A stretch of 21,390 nt of DNA from Russula earlei. Its lineage: Eukaryota; Basidiomycota; Agaricomycetes; Russulales; Russulaceae. Both the position numbers and the translations under genes were made by a program. The notes below the pieces were generated by a model. That model searched no databases and was not told where the DNA came from. It worked only from the letters and a program-made list of their open reading frames with translations. The stretch covers positions 1 to 21,390 of the forward strand of contig JAGFNK010000805.1 in assembly GCA_025769875.1 (NCBI GenBank), in the 5' to 3' direction. Positions within the stretch are counted from its first letter, which is position 1. Each line of letters opens with the position of its first letter. Shown here piece after piece: positions 20,066 to 21,390 of this stretch.

Positions 20066-20446
20066 ATGGATGCCAAGGAAGACGAGTCAACCACACCTGC
20101 AGCTCAAAACAAGGCAAGCCTTGCTCCTCACCTTTGTCTATTGCCTCACTTTGTTCTGACTGCCCCCACAGACCAACAAAAAAAAGACATGCTATGGAAA
20201 ATGCTGTTCCCTCTTCCTGCAACTCGCCTCACATTGATCATAACCTTGTCCATCAATACCCTCCTGATCTTGTTCGCCACAGACTTTGTCATTGTGCCGC
20301 TCATCGATTCTGCCACTGATGTCATCTTTACATGCATTTGGGCAGTCTATCCAGATGCCATCAAAGTTGCCCATCCAATATCCTCTCTCTGGTGCCAACA
20401 TGACTGAACATGATGTCCTCCTCCTTTGGCGTCCCACCACCGCTGC
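20066..20446 (+). pseudogene. 5' fragment of a membrane-anchored protein gene, possibly PhoD-like phosphatase
   Basis: From the ATG at 20066 the reading begins MDAKEDESTTPAAQNK. An intron of about 60 bases with donor AAG|GCAAGC and acceptor CCCCACAG (to 20171) is likely. Then come KKDMLWKMLFPLPATRL, a membrane segment (LTLIITLSINTLLILFATDF), DSATDVIFT and AVYPDAIKV. After a one-base shift near 20364 the reading continues YPLSGANMTEHDVLLLWR, and it stops where a retrotransposon LTR begins at 20447. This block order reminds me of the N-terminal region of basidiomycete PhoD-like (alkaline phosphatase D) membrane proteins, but the catalytic domain is outside the window or lost, so the identity is tentative. 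Frame changes and the insertion make it a likely pseudogene. Confidence 0.45.
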
Positions 20447-20831
20447 TGTTGCGCAGCATAGAGCGCAGCTAACAGGCCAAGCAACCCACCTTAGAGGTTG
20501 TGCTAATGCTCAAGTGATATTGGGGTGTAGAGCGATGTGTATACTCGTCTACAAGTATGGTATTTATACCTCTATGACCCAGGGCTGTTCCTAAGTCCAA
20601 AAGAGGTGACTACAGGTGTCCACTATATTGCGCATTAAGTGACGCATGATGTGGAAACGTTCTAGACGCAGCATAAGGCTGCATCTTGTGATAGATAGCG
20701 TAGTATGCGTAACCCTATTGCCATAAGCGCATATACTAAAGTTCTGTCTAACACGTAACATCTATGAGCGAATCTTGAACCTTGTATGAAGGTCTTCGCC
20801 TTCTTTGATCCATCCTGGTTCCGGTTCAACA
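20447..20831 (-). mobile_element. 3' LTR of a Ty1/copia element
   Basis: The LTR runs on the minus strand from TGTTGAACC at 20831 to ...GCGCAACA at 20447, with matching TGTTG/CAACA ends and a length of 385 bases. It directly follows a polypurine tract and the copia coding end. A TATAAATA box lies at about 20570-20563 on the minus strand, a reasonable place for the LTR promoter. The partner LTR is outside the window, so the left-hand boundary rests on the terminal match and on the end of the interrupted gene. Confidence 0.72.
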
Positions 20832-20840
20832 CTCCCCCTT
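20832..20840 (-). other. Polypurine tract of the copia element
   Basis: AAGGGGGAG on the minus strand lies immediately upstream of the LTR start TGTTGAAC. It is the usual primer site for plus-strand DNA synthesis in LTR retrotransposons. Confidence 0.85.
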
Positions 20841-20880
20841 GCTAAGTGCATTGGTAGATGCCGTGAGCATTTTCCCACAT

Positions 20881-21390
20881 TCAGGGGTAGAATGTTAGTC
20901 CTAGTTGCTCCCTGAATTTGAGGAACTTGACGCGACCAAGGTTCTTGGTGAACATGTCGGCAGGGTTGTTAGCCCCTTCAATAAAGAATAGCTCCACCTG
21001 TTTGTTCGTATGACTTCACGAATGAAGTGATAGCGCAAATCAATGTGTTTGATGCGCTTTTCTTGCACAGGGTTGGAGGCTAAGAATATTGAGCCTTGGT
21101 TATCACCGAACAGTGGGATAGGAGCAAGATTAATGCCAAGTTCTGTCAGTAAGGATTCAATCCAAACTAACTGTCTGCTCGTGTCAGAGAGCGACATATA
21201 CTCGGCTTCAGTGGAGGAGAGCGCGACTGTTTTCTGCGCTCGTGAGTTCCACGAAAATATTGCTCCAGCCAGGTTCACCATATAGGTTGTAGTGGACTTC
21301 CAATTAGTCGGATCAGAAGCCCAGTCAGAGTCGGCATATGCCATCAAGCCGCCATTAGATGGTCCATCATAGACCAAAGCGTAATTGGCG
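20881..21390 (-). mobile_element. Ty1/copia polyprotein, RNase H C-terminal part (runs off the window)
   Basis: The minus strand encodes the end of a copia pol: YADSDWASDP, SSTEAEYMSLSDTSRQLVW and GDNQGSIFLASNP hold the RNase H acidic residues (D, E, D), followed by KRIKHIDLRYHFIREVI. Near 21007-21012 the frame changes by one base. The downstream frame then encodes the normal family end (KQVELFFIEGANNPADMFTK, LGLTFYP) and stops at 20881-20883. RNase H removes the RNA strand during reverse transcription in the particle. The earlier pol domains and the other LTR lie beyond 21390. The frame break suggests a dead copy or a sequence error. Confidence 0.93.

Noticed and set aside
20447..20831. Programmed frameshift between copia gag and pol as the reason for the break near 21010
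   Set aside because: The break lies in the RNase H C-terminus, far from any gag/pol border, so decay or error is simpler.

Overview
This window looks like nuclear DNA of a mushroom-forming fungus (Basidiomycota, probably Agaricomycotina). The reasons are short, dense introns (about 46-88 bases), GC-rich exons, a fused CAD/URA2-type pyrimidine gene with a degenerate dihydroorotase part, and transposons typical of that group. No species can be named from the sequence alone.

Layout. Bases 1-1077 hold low-complexity and apparently non-coding DNA, perhaps including the tail of an upstream gene. Bases 1078-4894 (+) hold an NBS1/nibrin-like DNA-repair gene with 11 exons. Convergent to it, 5108-6858 (-) holds a J-domain co-chaperone of the Caj1/Djp1 (DnaJ-X) type. 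In tandem, 7165-14323 (-) holds the complete URA2/CAD gene (glutaminase, carbamoyl-phosphate synthase, inactive dihydroorotase, aspartate transcarbamylase). A small Cys/Ile/Gly-rich hydrophobic protein may follow at 14585-15052 (-). From about 15.1 kb to the end the window is accessory DNA: four tandem copies of a 154-base repeat, a decayed acetyl-CoA synthetase fragment carrying an internal 83-base inversion, a decayed DDE (IS630/Tc1-mariner superfamily) transposase, the 5' end of a membrane protein gene (possibly PhoD-like phosphatase), and a Ty1/copia element whose LTR is inserted into that gene end.

How the parts relate. The left 15 kb is an ordinary housekeeping block (DNA repair, protein folding, pyrimidine synthesis) with no obvious shared pathway. 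The right 6 kb is a graveyard of transposons and broken gene pieces, with CpG-to-TpG stop mutations in the transposase.

The main oddities are: (1) all three housekeeping gene models fit exactly only if one extra base is ignored at one or two conserved places each, plus a compensating one-base loss in NBS1; these may be assembly insertions, missed introns at two sites, or real mutations. (2) The micro-inversion inside the acetyl-CoA synthetase remnant restores a perfect reading frame when flipped back. (3) NBS1 seems to need a GC-AG intron. I see no clear new defence system, CRISPR array, tRNA or rRNA.
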